This document shows, one piece after another, positions 1-7,053 of a DNA stretch of 31,329 bases. A program made the position numbers and the translations under genes. The notes under the pieces were generated by a model that made no database searches, was not told where the DNA came from, and was given only the letters and a program-made list of their open reading frames with translations. Positions within the stretch are counted from its first letter, which is position 1. Every line of letters starts with the position of its first letter. Source of the DNA: Lachnospiraceae bacterium (GTDB lineage Bacteria > Bacillota > Clostridia > Lachnospirales > Lachnospiraceae); assembly GCA_900770225.1 (NCBI GenBank), contig CAAGJU010000250.1, forward strand, positions 1 through 31,329. The letters are read 5' to 3'.

Positions 1-129
1 CTCGCTGAAGCTCGCTAACTGCGCTGACAGGCGTCGCACATAAGCTTCGAGCTTCCCTTCGGTCGCTCTCAGCAAGTGCTCATCGCTCCGTCGAGACTGG
101 AAGTCTCCATGTGTGACAGTGGCTGGCAA
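1..129 (+). repeat. Dispersed intergenic repeat R1 (core A, end module E1)
   Basis: A repeat downstream of dnaJ, probably running off the left edge of the window. Its core (about 11-90) recurs at 9013-9125 in the same orientation. Positions 44-129 recur as a reverse complement at 6907-6992, with equal length (86 bp) and five differences by hand alignment. The right end (about 97-113) carries module E1, TGGAAGTCTCCATGTG, which also forms both ends of the repeat at 5773-5906. No open frame or transposase accompanies it, so it is a non-autonomous or structural repeat. Confidence 0.85.
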
Positions 130-140
130 AGTATGATGCG

Positions 141-157
141 AGGCATCTGTATTCTGG
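141..157 (+). repeat. Solitary E2 end module
   Basis: The segment GGCATCTGTATTCTGG matches end module E2 of the repeats at 8999-9153 and 10626-10769. Here it stands alone, about 12 bp beyond the E1-ended repeat R1. It looks like the remnant of a second element or of an end-module exchange. It directly abuts the dnaJ terminator. Confidence 0.65.
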
Positions 158-160
158 AAT

Positions 161-197
161 ACAACAATGAGCCCTCCTCCAACAGGAAGAGAGCTCA
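161..197 (-). terminator. Rho-independent terminator after dnaJ
   Basis: Read on the minus strand, a stem of about 13 pairs (arms 168-180 and 185-197, with G-U wobbles) closes a 4-nt loop. It is followed by a T-rich tail (TTGTTGT, 161-167). It lies just downstream of the dnaJ stop at 210 and would end the heat-shock transcript. Confidence 0.75.
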
Positions 198-209
198 CCC
201 ATGCTTAAA

Positions 210-1340
210 TTACCAGTGAAATCCACCTTTTTCTTTTTTGCCCCCGGTACTTCCCCCGGTCTCGGCGTCGAACTGCTTCAGCAGCTCCTTCGCCTTCTTA
301 TTGAGATTCGTAGGCGTCTGCACGACGAGCGTCACATACTGATCCCCACGTGCCCGCTTGTTCCGGATCGACGGTACGCCACGCTCACGCAGACGTATCC
401 TCGTATTGGACTGCGTACCCGGCTTCACCTCATAGACGACATCGCCATCTACGGTACGGATATGGATGTCGCCGCCGAGCGCAGCCTGCGCATACGAAAT
501 CTGCTCCGTTGAAAAAATATTCATGCCGTCCCGTGAAAATACAGGATCCGGTTTCACGGAAATCTGAACGAGCAGATCGCCTCTGGGCCCGCCGTTGATG
601 CCGGGCTCACCCTTTTCACGGATACGGACACTCTGACCGTCGTCGATACCTGCCGGAATATTGACCTCTATCGTCTTGCGCGCAGAAATGTACCCTGTGC
701 CGTGGCAGTCCGGGCATTTGTCGCGGATGATCTTGCCGGTGCCGCCGCAGTCCGGGCAGGTCGTGATATTCTGGATCATACCGAACAGGGACTGCTGTGT
801 CTGGTGGATCTGTCCCGTGCCGTGGCACTTCGGGCAGACATCCGGCGATGTGCCGGGCCGCGCGCCGCTGCCGCCGCATGTCTTGCAGGTATCCTTCAGC
901 GTCAGCTCGATGCTCTTCGTGCAGCCGAAGACTGCCTCCTGAAACGTCAGATGTACACCTGCGCGAAGCGTCGCGCCTCTCTTCGGTCCGTTGGGATTCG
1001 AACGGGCGCCGCCGCCGAACAGGTCACCGAAAATATCACCGAAGCCTGAGTCACCGAAAATATCATTGAAATCAAAATCGCCGAAACCGCCGGCTCCTGC
1101 ACCCCCGTTTTCAAAAGCAGCGAAACCGAACTGATCGTACTGCCTTCTCTTCTCCGGATCCGAGAGAACCGAATATGCCTCCGTTGCCTCCTTGAATTTT
1201 TCCTCGGCTACCTTGTCGCCGGGGTTTACATCCGGATGATACTTTTTCGCCAGTTTGCGGTATGCACGCTTCAGCGTCTCAGCATCTGCATTTCTGTCGA
1301 CCCCCAGTACCTCGTAATAATCCCTTTTATTTTCAGCCAT
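210..1340 (-). CDS. dnaJ: Chaperone protein DnaJ (Hsp40)
   Basis: Co-chaperone that delivers unfolded clients to DnaK and stimulates its ATPase through the J domain. The 376 residues have the normal type I layout. A J domain with the HPD signature (KKYHPDVNPGD, about residues 33-43) comes first, then a Gly/Phe-rich linker, and then four zinc-binding repeats (CKTCGGSG, CPKCHGTG, CPDCGGTG, CPDCHGTG) in the middle. The C-terminal client-binding domain follows. The ATG start has AGGAG about 10 nt upstream. It is the last gene of the hrcA-grpE-dnaK-dnaJ operon, but the 279-bp gap from dnaK, which holds two stem-loops, is unusually wide. No second CIRCE is visible in that gap, so expression probably depends on the hrcA promoter plus read-through or an internal promoter. 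A terminator follows at 161-197. Confidence 0.98.
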   Translation of the reverse strand: MAENKRDYYEVLGVDRNADAETLKRAYRKLAKKYHPDVNPGDKVAEEKFKEATEAYSVLSDPEKRRQYDQFGFAAFENGGAGAGGFGDFDFNDIFGDSGFGDIFGDLFGGGARSNPNGPKRGATLRAGVHLTFQEAVFGCTKSIELTLKDTCKTCGGSGARPGTSPDVCPKCHGTGQIHQTQQSLFGMIQNITTCPDCGGTGKIIRDKCPDCHGTGYISARKTIEVNIPAGIDDGQSVRIREKGEPGINGGPRGDLLVQISVKPDPVFSRDGMNIFSTEQISYAQAALGGDIHIRTVDGDVVYEVKPGTQSNTRIRLRERGVPSIRNKRARGDQYVTLVVQTPTNLNKKAKELLKQFDAETGGSTGGKKEKGGFHW

Positions 1341-1397
1341 TGCCTGTAACTCCTGTCATGATCAGATCTTCCCCCGCATCCTGCTGCACCCGCAGGT

Positions 1398-1432
1398 ATG
1401 AGATAAAACATGCTTCACAGATTTTATCCCAT
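1398..1432 (-). other. Stem-loop in the dnaJ leader
   Basis: Arms 1398-1408 and 1422-1432 can form 11 pairs (one G-U in the minus-strand RNA) around a 13-nt loop. It sits about 58 nt upstream of the dnaJ start, in the long dnaK-dnaJ spacer. It has no T-run, so it is not a terminator. It does not cover the visible dnaJ ribosome binding site. Its function is unknown; an mRNA processing or stability element is possible. Confidence 0.5.
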
Positions 1433-1504
1433 GATCGCGAAATTCGCCACGTTCGATTTTCTGGGGATCAGACGTGTTTCACTTTCGCATAAAAATACGA
1501 AATG

Positions 1505-1537
1505 TCCGCGCGCTCCTCCTGCGAAGAGCAGCGCGGA
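1505..1537 (-). other. GC-rich stem-loop in the dnaK-dnaJ spacer
   Basis: A stem (TCCGCGC/GCGCGGA with an interrupted inner CTC/GAG) lies about 80 nt downstream of the dnaK stop. No clean T-run follows on the minus strand, although the next bases are fairly T-rich. It could be a weak terminator or attenuator lowering dnaJ relative to dnaK, or a stabiliser of the dnaK 3' end. Confidence 0.5.
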
Positions 1538-1619
1538 ACAATCCGTTACAAATCCAATCCGATATTTTTAAACTTTTCTGTCACTGCGGATCAGTTTTCC
1601 GAACATCAGATCCGAAATA

Positions 1620-3536
1620 TTAAACTTCCTTATAATCCGCATCTACGACGTTATCGTCGTTTCCGGAGCCGCTGTTTCCGCCCTGCGGACCTGCGCCCTG
1701 AGCACCGCCGAAGCCTGCGCCGCCTGCGTTCGGGCCGCCCTGGCCGCCCTGCTGGCCGTTCTGCTGCATGTTCTCATACATCTTTGTGAACAGTGAATTC
1801 GAAGAATTCATCAGTTTCTCACGTGCGGACTTCAGCTCATTGATCTGGTCGTCGGTGATGTTGGCAGCATCAGCCGGAACCTTGGCAAGGACATCCTTGA
1901 GTGCCTTGAGATCAGCCTCTACCGTAGCCTTGTCGCTGCCGGAAACCTTATCGCCGACCTCGTTCAGAGCCTTCTCAACCTGGAATACCAGAGAGTCGGC
2001 TTCATTCCGGGTATCAACGCCCTCTTTACGCTTCTTATCCTCAGCCTCATACTGAGCAGCTTCCTTTACAGCCTTGTCGATTTCCTCATCGGACATGCTG
2101 GATCCGGAAGTGATCGTGATGTGCTGCTCCTTGCCGGTGCCGAGATCCTTTGCGGATACATTAACGATACCGTTGGCATCGATATCAAAGGTAACCTCGA
2201 TCTGCGGAACACCTCTTCTTGCCGGCGGGATACCATCCAGACGGAACTGTCCGAGAGATTTGTTATCCTTGGCAAACTTACGCTCACCCTGTACAACGTT
2301 GATATCCACAGCCGTCTGGTTATCAGCGGCAGTAGAGAAGATCTGGCTCTTTCTGGTCGGGATGGTTGTATTTCTCTCGATCAGAGGTGTAGCGATACCG
2401 CCCATGGTCTCGATGGAAAGTGTAAGCGGTGTAACATCCAGCAGAAGGATATCACCGGCTGCGGAATCTCCGGCGAGCTTGCCGCCCTGGATAGATGCAC
2501 CGATAGCGACGCACTCATCAGGGTTCAGGTTCTTGCTCGGTTCATGACCTGTCAGCTGTCTTACCTTATCCTGTACAGCAGGGATACGGGTTGAACCGCC
2601 GACCAGAAGGACCTTTCCGAGGTCTGCAGCCGTCAGTCCTGCATCAGAGAGAGCTCTGTTTACAGGCTCTGCCGTAGCTTCTACCAGATCTGCTGTCAGT
2701 TCATCAAATTTAGCCTTGGTCAGCGTCATATCCAGATGTCTCGGCGCACCGTCGGAACCCATCGTGATGAACGGCAGGTTGATATTGGTCGTGGAAGCAC
2801 TGGACAGCTCGATCTTTGCTTTTTCAGAAGCTTCAATGATACGCTGCATGGCCATTCTGTCTCCGGACAGATCAACGCCTTCCTGTTTCTTGAATTCGGA
2901 AACGATCCAGTCGGAAACTCTCTTATCAAAATCATCACCGCCGAGGTGGTTGTTGCCGGCGGTTGCCAGAACTTCGATAACGCCGTCACCGATCTCGATG
3001 ATGGATACATCAAATGTACCGCCGCCGAGGTCGTAAACCATGACCTTCTGCTCTTTCTCGTTATCAAGACCATAAGCCAGTGCAGCTGCTGTCGGCTCGT
3101 TGATGATACGCTTTACATCAAGTCCTGCGATCTTGCCGGCATCCTTGGTTGCCTGACGCTGTGCATCATTGAAATATGCAGGGCAGGTGATAACGGCCTC
3201 TGTAACCTTCTCGCCGAGGTATCCCTCTGCATCTCCCTTCAGTTTCTGAAGGATCATGGCGGAGATCTCCTGCGGGCTGTAGTTCTTGCCGTCGATGTTT
3301 ACCTTGTAATCACTGCCCATTTTACGCTTGATCGAAGAGATCGTGCGGTCAGCGTTGGTTACTGCCTGACGTTTTGCCGGGGAACCTACCAGACGCTCTC
3401 CGGTCTTTGTGAATGCCACGACAGAAGGTGTGGTTCTGCTTCCTTCTGAGTTGGCGATAACGGTAGGTTTGCCACCTTCCATAACAGCTACGCAGCTGTT
3501 CGTAGTACCGAGATCAATACCAATGATTTTTCCCAT
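1620..3536 (-). CDS. dnaK: Chaperone protein DnaK (Hsp70)
   Basis: ATP-driven cytoplasmic chaperone that binds exposed hydrophobic segments, cycling with DnaJ and GrpE. The 638 residues start with the Hsp70 phosphate-1 motif GIDLGTTNSCVAVMEGG. They continue through the ATPase signature DLGGGTFDVSI, the second phosphate motif VLLVGGSTRIPAVQ, the linker LLLDVTPLTLSIETMGG and a Gly-rich C-terminal tail ending DADYKEV. The N-terminal ATPase domain lacks the insert seen in Gram-negative DnaK, as expected for a Firmicute. The ATG start is preceded by GGGAGG. grpE lies 131 bp upstream. Transcription is expected from the CIRCE-controlled hrcA promoter. Nothing in the sequence suggests loss of function. 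Confidence 0.99.
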   Translation of the reverse strand: MGKIIGIDLGTTNSCVAVMEGGKPTVIANSEGSRTTPSVVAFTKTGERLVGSPAKRQAVTNADRTISSIKRKMGSDYKVNIDGKNYSPQEISAMILQKLKGDAEGYLGEKVTEAVITCPAYFNDAQRQATKDAGKIAGLDVKRIINEPTAAALAYGLDNEKEQKVMVYDLGGGTFDVSIIEIGDGVIEVLATAGNNHLGGDDFDKRVSDWIVSEFKKQEGVDLSGDRMAMQRIIEASEKAKIELSSASTTNINLPFITMGSDGAPRHLDMTLTKAKFDELTADLVEATAEPVNRALSDAGLTAADLGKVLLVGGSTRIPAVQDKVRQLTGHEPSKNLNPDECVAIGASIQGGKLAGDSAAGDILLLDVTPLTLSIETMGGIATPLIERNTTIPTRKSQIFSTAADNQTAVDINVVQGERKFAKDNKSLGQFRLDGIPPARRGVPQIEVTFDIDANGIVNVSAKDLGTGKEQHITITSGSSMSDEEIDKAVKEAAQYEAEDKKRKEGVDTRNEADSLVFQVEKALNEVGDKVSGSDKATVEADLKALKDVLAKVPADAANITDDQINELKSAREKLMNSSNSLFTKMYENMQQNGQQGGQGGPNAGGAGFGGAQGAGPQGGNSGSGNDDNVVDADYKEV

Positions 3537-3667
3537 AATCTTATCCTCCCTGGGCTGTTCGCCTGCATTGCCGCATCCGCGGCCTGTCTGATTTTCTTAT
3601 TGTTCTGTATAGTGAATGGATATCGTTCCGTCTGTGCCGGAGCAGTTGCCACCCGGCCATTGCTTTT

Positions 3668-4333
3668 TTAATTGGCCACCTTGACCATGCTGTGACGGAT
3701 TACCGTATCCTTGTATTTGTAACCTTTCTGAAGTTCCTGCGTGACAATGTTCTCGCCGACATCAGGATTGTCCTCGTGCATCACGGCGTTGTGGAAAGCC
3801 GGATCAAATTGCTTACCCTCTGCTTCGATCGCCGTTACGCCGAGATCATCCAGCACCTTCTGGAACTGCTTGTACACCTTCATCATGCCTTCGACAAACG
3901 GATCGCTTGTATCGGCATTCTGCAGTCCCCGTTCAAAATTATCGCCGACCGCAAGGAACTTTGTGATCACATCGCCGGCGCCCATGTCGTACATGGAAGC
4001 CTTTTCCTTTTCTGTCCGCTTGCGGTAGTTATCGAATTCTGCCATCTGGCGCTGCAGGCGGTCGGTGAGCTCGGCGATCTTCTCGTCTTTTTTATCCTTG
4101 TGCGCCTTTTTCCCTTCGTCTTTCTTCTCTGAGCTCTCGGCTTTCTTTTCTTCTTTTTTCTCTTTATCCTGCGCAGTGTCTTCTGTATGCTTACTGTCGT
4201 CTTTTACTTCATCGGCTGTTTTTGCCTTGCCGGCGGCCTCTGCCTTTTCCGTTCCGTCAGCGGCCGTGGCAGCTGACGCTGCGCCTTCCGTTTTTTCCTT
4301 TTTTTCTTCCTGTTTCTTCATATCATCTTTCAT
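3668..4333 (-). CDS. grpE: Nucleotide exchange factor GrpE
   Basis: Dimeric factor that releases ADP from DnaK. The 221-residue protein has two parts. The first ~85 residues are an extremely charged Lys/Glu/Ala-rich segment predicted to be disordered. The GrpE core follows, with the long helix (KIAELTDRLQRQMAEFDNYR), then the four-helix/beta-wing region with FLAVGDNFERGL and the C-terminal HNAVMHEDNPDVGENIV motif. The charged N-terminus is longer than usual; part of it may be coiled coil extending the dimer stalk. Two in-frame ATGs lie four codons apart (4333 and 4321). I chose the first, but the second is possible because neither has a strong Shine-Dalgarno. It is the second gene of the operon, 32 nt after hrcA. 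Confidence 0.97.
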   Translation of the reverse strand: MKDDMKKQEEKKEKTEGAASAATAADGTEKAEAAGKAKTADEVKDDSKHTEDTAQDKEKKEEKKAESSEKKDEGKKAHKDKKDEKIAELTDRLQRQMAEFDNYRKRTEKEKASMYDMGAGDVITKFLAVGDNFERGLQNADTSDPFVEGMMKVYKQFQKVLDDLGVTAIEAEGKQFDPAFHNAVMHEDNPDVGENIVTQELQKGYKYKDTVIRHSMVKVAN

Positions 4334-4365
4334 ATGCCTGTCGTCTTCTTTCCTGTATGTATCCT

Positions 4366-5628
4366 CTATGAATGGTCGTCTGCCTTCTTTCTGCCGGCGC
4401 CCCGGCGTCCGCTGCTTTTCTGCGGTTTCGCCTCAGTTACAGGTCCGGCATTCCCATCTCCCGACGGGGTCTGCTGTATGTCTGCAGCAGCCTGATCCGG
4501 TGACGCTTCCGGCTCCGGCATATCGGGCTGTACAGTCAGCCTTGGCCTTGCGCCCGCAGGCGGAAGCTCCTTGTCGCCGTTGCCAAAGAGTGTATTCATC
4601 TGTTTTTTCAGCTCTTTGAGGTTTTCGACGACCTTTTTATAATCCATACGTCTCGGTCCGACGATGGCAACCGTACCTTTCATGCCATCACCGAGATTGT
4701 AATTGGCCGTGACAACGGAGCAGTCTTTCATGCCGTTCGGAAGCTCTGTTCCGATGTATGCCTTGATGTCTCCTTCTTCAGCACCGCCCGGTGCCGTATC
4801 ACGGATCATCTCGGCCAGTTCCTTCTTGTCGGCAAATGTACCGATCAGCTCTCTGGCGTTCTGTGAATCGGAGAGCTCCGGATAATCAAAAATATTCGTC
4901 GCGCCGCTTGTGTAGATGGGCATATCCTCATCCGGCTGTATGGCCTCGGCAACGCTGTCGATCACCCGGCTGATCACTTCGCTGTGAATGCCTGCCTCCT
5001 GCTTCATGCGGGTGATCGTCTCCAGATTGATCTCCGAAACCGTCTTGCCGTTCAGCTCATTGTTGAGCAGCAGATTGAGCTTCAGCAGATCATCTTCACT
5101 GATCGGCTCCGCAACGGTGATCATCTGGTTCTTCACCAGATTACCGCTCGCCACGATCACGGCGATCAGCTGTGTATCACTCACCCTTGACAGCTGAATG
5201 AACTTGATGCTGTTCTGATGATACGACGGGCCGGCGATCATCGCCGAATAGTTCGTATTCTGAGCAAGCACCTGTACGATCTGCTGCAGGACCTTTTCCA
5301 TTCTGTCTGTCCTGTTTACCATCAGTTTTTTCAGATCGTCCGTCTCGCTCTTTGCCTCATCGACCTCCTGATTTTTCGCATCGATCAGTTCATTCACGTA
5401 GAGGCGGTAGCCTTTATCGGAGGGAATCCTTCCGGCCGATGTATGCGGCTGTATGATGTATCCCTGCTCCTCCAGATCACTCATTTCATTCCGGATCGTG
5501 GCGGAACTCAGATGCAGATCGGTGTACTTTGATATTGTACGTGATCCTACCGGCTCTCCCGTCTCCAGATAAGTCTGGATGATCGCTTTCAGGATTGTTT
5601 TTTTTCTGTCGTCCAGTTCTTCTTCCAT
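4366..5628 (-). CDS. hrcA: Heat-inducible transcription repressor HrcA
   Basis: Repressor that binds the CIRCE operator and is kept active by chaperonin, so it is relieved by heat. The N-terminus is the winged-helix DNA-binding domain (RKKTILKAIIQTYLETGEP, SRTISK, LSSATIRNEMSDLEEQGYI, HTSAGRIPSDKGYR), followed by the dimerisation/regulatory domain ending near NLKELKKQMNTLF. The frame is open further upstream to a GTG at 5661, but that lies inside the CIRCE operator. The ATG at 5628 (MEEELDDRKK) with AGGGGT upstream is the sensible start, giving 420 residues. The last ~72 residues (4369-4584) are a Pro/Ala/Gln/Glu-rich tail ending in a basic patch (SSGRRGAGRKK). HrcA proteins usually stop at about 340-350 residues, so this tail is atypical. 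First gene of the operon and autoregulated. Confidence 0.97.
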   Translation of the reverse strand: MEEELDDRKKTILKAIIQTYLETGEPVGSRTISKYTDLHLSSATIRNEMSDLEEQGYIIQPHTSAGRIPSDKGYRLYVNELIDAKNQEVDEAKSETDDLKKLMVNRTDRMEKVLQQIVQVLAQNTNYSAMIAGPSYHQNSIKFIQLSRVSDTQLIAVIVASGNLVKNQMITVAEPISEDDLLKLNLLLNNELNGKTVSEINLETITRMKQEAGIHSEVISRVIDSVAEAIQPDEDMPIYTSGATNIFDYPELSDSQNARELIGTFADKKELAEMIRDTAPGGAEEGDIKAYIGTELPNGMKDCSVVTANYNLGDGMKGTVAIVGPRRMDYKKVVENLKELKKQMNTLFGNGDKELPPAGARPRLTVQPDMPEPEASPDQAAADIQQTPSGDGNAGPVTEAKPQKSSGRRGAGRKKADDHS

Positions 5629-5654
5629 GTACTTACCCCTGTTCCGGAATGCTG

Positions 5655-5681
5655 TTAGCACTCAAATTTAAGGAGTGCTAA
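5655..5681 (-). promoter_or_regulatory. CIRCE operator (HrcA binding site)
   Basis: Perfect match to the CIRCE inverted repeat: TTAGCACTC at 5655-5663, a 9-bp spacer, and GAGTGCTAA at 5673-5681. It lies between the hrcA -10 box and the hrcA start, so bound HrcA would block the operon promoter. Confidence 0.98.
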
Positions 5682-5695
5682 TATCTACGTTTCAA

Positions 5696-5724
5696 ATAAT
5701 AGTACGGTGTCCATGGTTTGTCAA
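5696..5724 (-). promoter_or_regulatory. Sigma-A promoter of the hrcA operon
   Basis: On the minus strand, -35 TTGACA (5719-5724) is separated by exactly 17 bp from -10 TATTAT (5696-5701). The predicted start falls just upstream of or within the CIRCE operator. It is the only strong promoter seen for the four-gene heat-shock operon. Confidence 0.9.
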
Positions 5725-5772
5725 CACCGAACAAAAAGAAAAAGTAACTGTTCATTTTTCACAGTCACTGTC

Positions 5773-5906
5773 ACACATGGAGACTTCCAGCCTCGACTCG
5801 CTTTCGCTTGTCCTCGGCGTAACGGTGGTAAATTCGCCCTTCGCTATTGCTCGGGCTCATTAACCACCGACGCCTGCGGAGGTCTCGGCTTGGAAGTCTC
5901 CATGTG
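5773..5906 (+). repeat. Palindromic intergenic repeat R2 (core B, E1 ends)
   Basis: A 134-bp element with perfect 16-bp terminal inverted repeats, CACATGGAGACTTCCA (5773-5788) and its complement (5891-5906). Inside is core B, a nested hairpin. GGCGT/ACGCC and CGGTGGT/ACCACCG stems are separated by a 2-nt bulge, followed by a 6x6 internal loop and a GCCC/GGGC stem (5836-5839/5853-5856). The same core occurs at 10626-10769 and, inverted, at 18128-18252, with compensating base changes. It lies between the SLH-gene terminator and the hrcA promoter. Confidence 0.9.
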
Positions 5907-5937
5907 TTTCGTGGTTCTGACAGCGTCTTGGCCAAAA

Positions 5938-5974
5938 CAAAAAAATCCGCACGGGGATTTCTCCCTGTGCGGAT
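5938..5974 (-). terminator. Rho-independent terminator after the SLH gene
   Basis: A 13-bp stem with one mismatch (arms 5945-5957 and 5962-5974) and a 4-nt loop, followed on the minus strand by a run of seven Ts (5939-5945). It lies about 20 nt past the stop codon at 5996. Confidence 0.92.
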
Positions 5975-5995
5975 GTCGATGATCTCTCAGCTCTC

Positions 5996-6760
5996 TTAAT
6001 ACCAGGTATGAACAAGGCTGCTGTGCATATACTTCTGCGACGCCTGTTCTGCTCTGTATATGAACGTAACGATTTCCGCTCTGGTACACGGTGCATTCGG
6101 ATTGAATTTTCCATCGCCGGTTCCGTTTGTTACCCCAAACAGTTTCATGGTATATACCGCATCGGTATACCACTTATCCTCCGGCAGATCAGAAAAGCCG
6201 GTTTTATATGCATCATCCAACGCAAGTCCTTTATCACTGGGTCCAATGTATCCCAGTGATTCACCCATTCCGCACAGACAATAACCCCAAAGGATCTTTG
6301 CCATTTCTGCGCGTGTACATGTTCTTCCCGGAGAGAACTTCGTTTGATCGGTGCCCTCCATGATTCCATTAAGGTAAACCCAGGTTACTGCTTTCTTCGC
6401 ATACGGATATGCCGCCGTTTCATCCGCGAAACAATCATCCACTCCATATCCATCCAATGACGGTTTCCCCGCCAGATTCCACATGAAGGTAGCCGCCTGA
6501 GCCCTGTTGCACGGCTGAGATGGTGAAAATGTCGTGTCGCTCGTTCCGCTCGTAATGCCATTCTCCACGGCCCAGCTTACCGGCTCATAAAAATAATCGG
6601 TGCTCTTTACATCCGTGAATTTGTCTGCAGCAGATGAAGAAACTGTTGTAACTGCTGTGTCTGTTGCGGTGTCTGCTGTATCTGCATATACAGCAGGCGC
6701 AGCGGATAGCAGCATGATGGCAGCCAGTGCTGCAGAAACCATTTTTCTGAATTCTTTCAT
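5996..6760 (-). CDS. Secreted protein of three SLH domains
   Basis: A 254-residue exported protein. Residues 1-26 form a signal peptide (basic start, hydrophobic AALAAIMLLSAAPAVYA, likely cleavage after the AYA-like site at A26). The mature part is a short Thr/Asp/Ala linker and three S-layer homology domains, at about residues 46-98, 110-160 and 185-240. Each shows the F-D-V/W..AV...GI..G....F.P....RA pattern with the final motif as NRAQ, TRAE and TRAE. SLH triplets bind secondary cell-wall polymers and normally anchor a larger enzyme or S-layer protein; none is attached here. It may be a wall-bound structural protein or a truncated anchor. It has its own promoter (6821-6849), a GGGGG ribosome binding site and its own terminator, so it is monocistronic. 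The biological role is unknown. Confidence 0.85.
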   Translation of the reverse strand: MKEFRKMVSAALAAIMLLSAAPAVYADTADTATDTAVTTVSSSAADKFTDVKSTDYFYEPVSWAVENGITSGTSDTTFSPSQPCNRAQAATFMWNLAGKPSLDGYGVDDCFADETAAYPYAKKAVTWVYLNGIMEGTDQTKFSPGRTCTRAEMAKILWGYCLCGMGESLGYIGPSDKGLALDDAYKTGFSDLPEDKWYTDAVYTMKLFGVTNGTGDGKFNPNAPCTRAEIVTFIYRAEQASQKYMHSSLVHTWY

Positions 6761-6820
6761 TGCAGATGCCCCCTTTTCAGTAAAACATATAGTTTTCAGT
6801 TGCTATTGTTTATATGTTTA

Positions 6821-6849
6821 ATCATAGTCTGACTATACCGACATTTCAA
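6821..6849 (-). promoter_or_regulatory. Sigma-A promoter of the SLH gene
   Basis: On the minus strand, -35 TTGAAA (6844-6849), a 17-bp spacer and -10 TATGAT (6821-6826). It lies about 60 bp upstream of the start codon at 6760. Confidence 0.8.
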
Positions 6850-6906
6850 TACAAATCTGAGTAAAGTATCTGCCAGAAAAGCATCTGCACAGTTACTGTT
6901 CATTAA

Positions 6907-6992
6907 TTGCCAGCCAGTGTCACACAAGGAGACTTCCGGCCTCGACGGGGCGATGAGCACTTGCTGAGAGCGACCGAAGGGAAGCTCGAAGC
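6907..6992 (-). repeat. Dispersed intergenic repeat R3 (partial core A, E1 end)
   Basis: Reverse-complement copy of positions 44-129: both are 86 bp with five differences by hand alignment. It contains the E1 end module and the part of core A including the AGCTTCCCTTCGGTCGCTCT region, and stops where the copy at 9013-9125 continues. It is located between recN and the SLH gene promoter. Confidence 0.88.
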
Positions 6993-6993
6993 A

Positions 6994-7052
6994 ATCCGTA
7001 GCTTATACAGTATGTGGCTCGATTTCGTATGAGGTTAACTGTATATGCGGAT
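6994..7052 (-). other. Possible long stem-loop after recN
   Basis: ATCCG/CGGAT (6994-6998/7048-7052) and ATACAGT/ACTGTAT (7005-7011/7038-7044) can pair immediately downstream of the recN stop. The loop is large and there is no T-run, so a role as terminator is weak. Confidence 0.3.
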
Positions 7053-7053
7053 C

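Noticed and set aside
5844..6173. Minus-strand frames crossing the SLH gene end and repeat R2
   Set aside because: They run through a strong terminator and a palindromic repeat in a different frame from the SLH gene.
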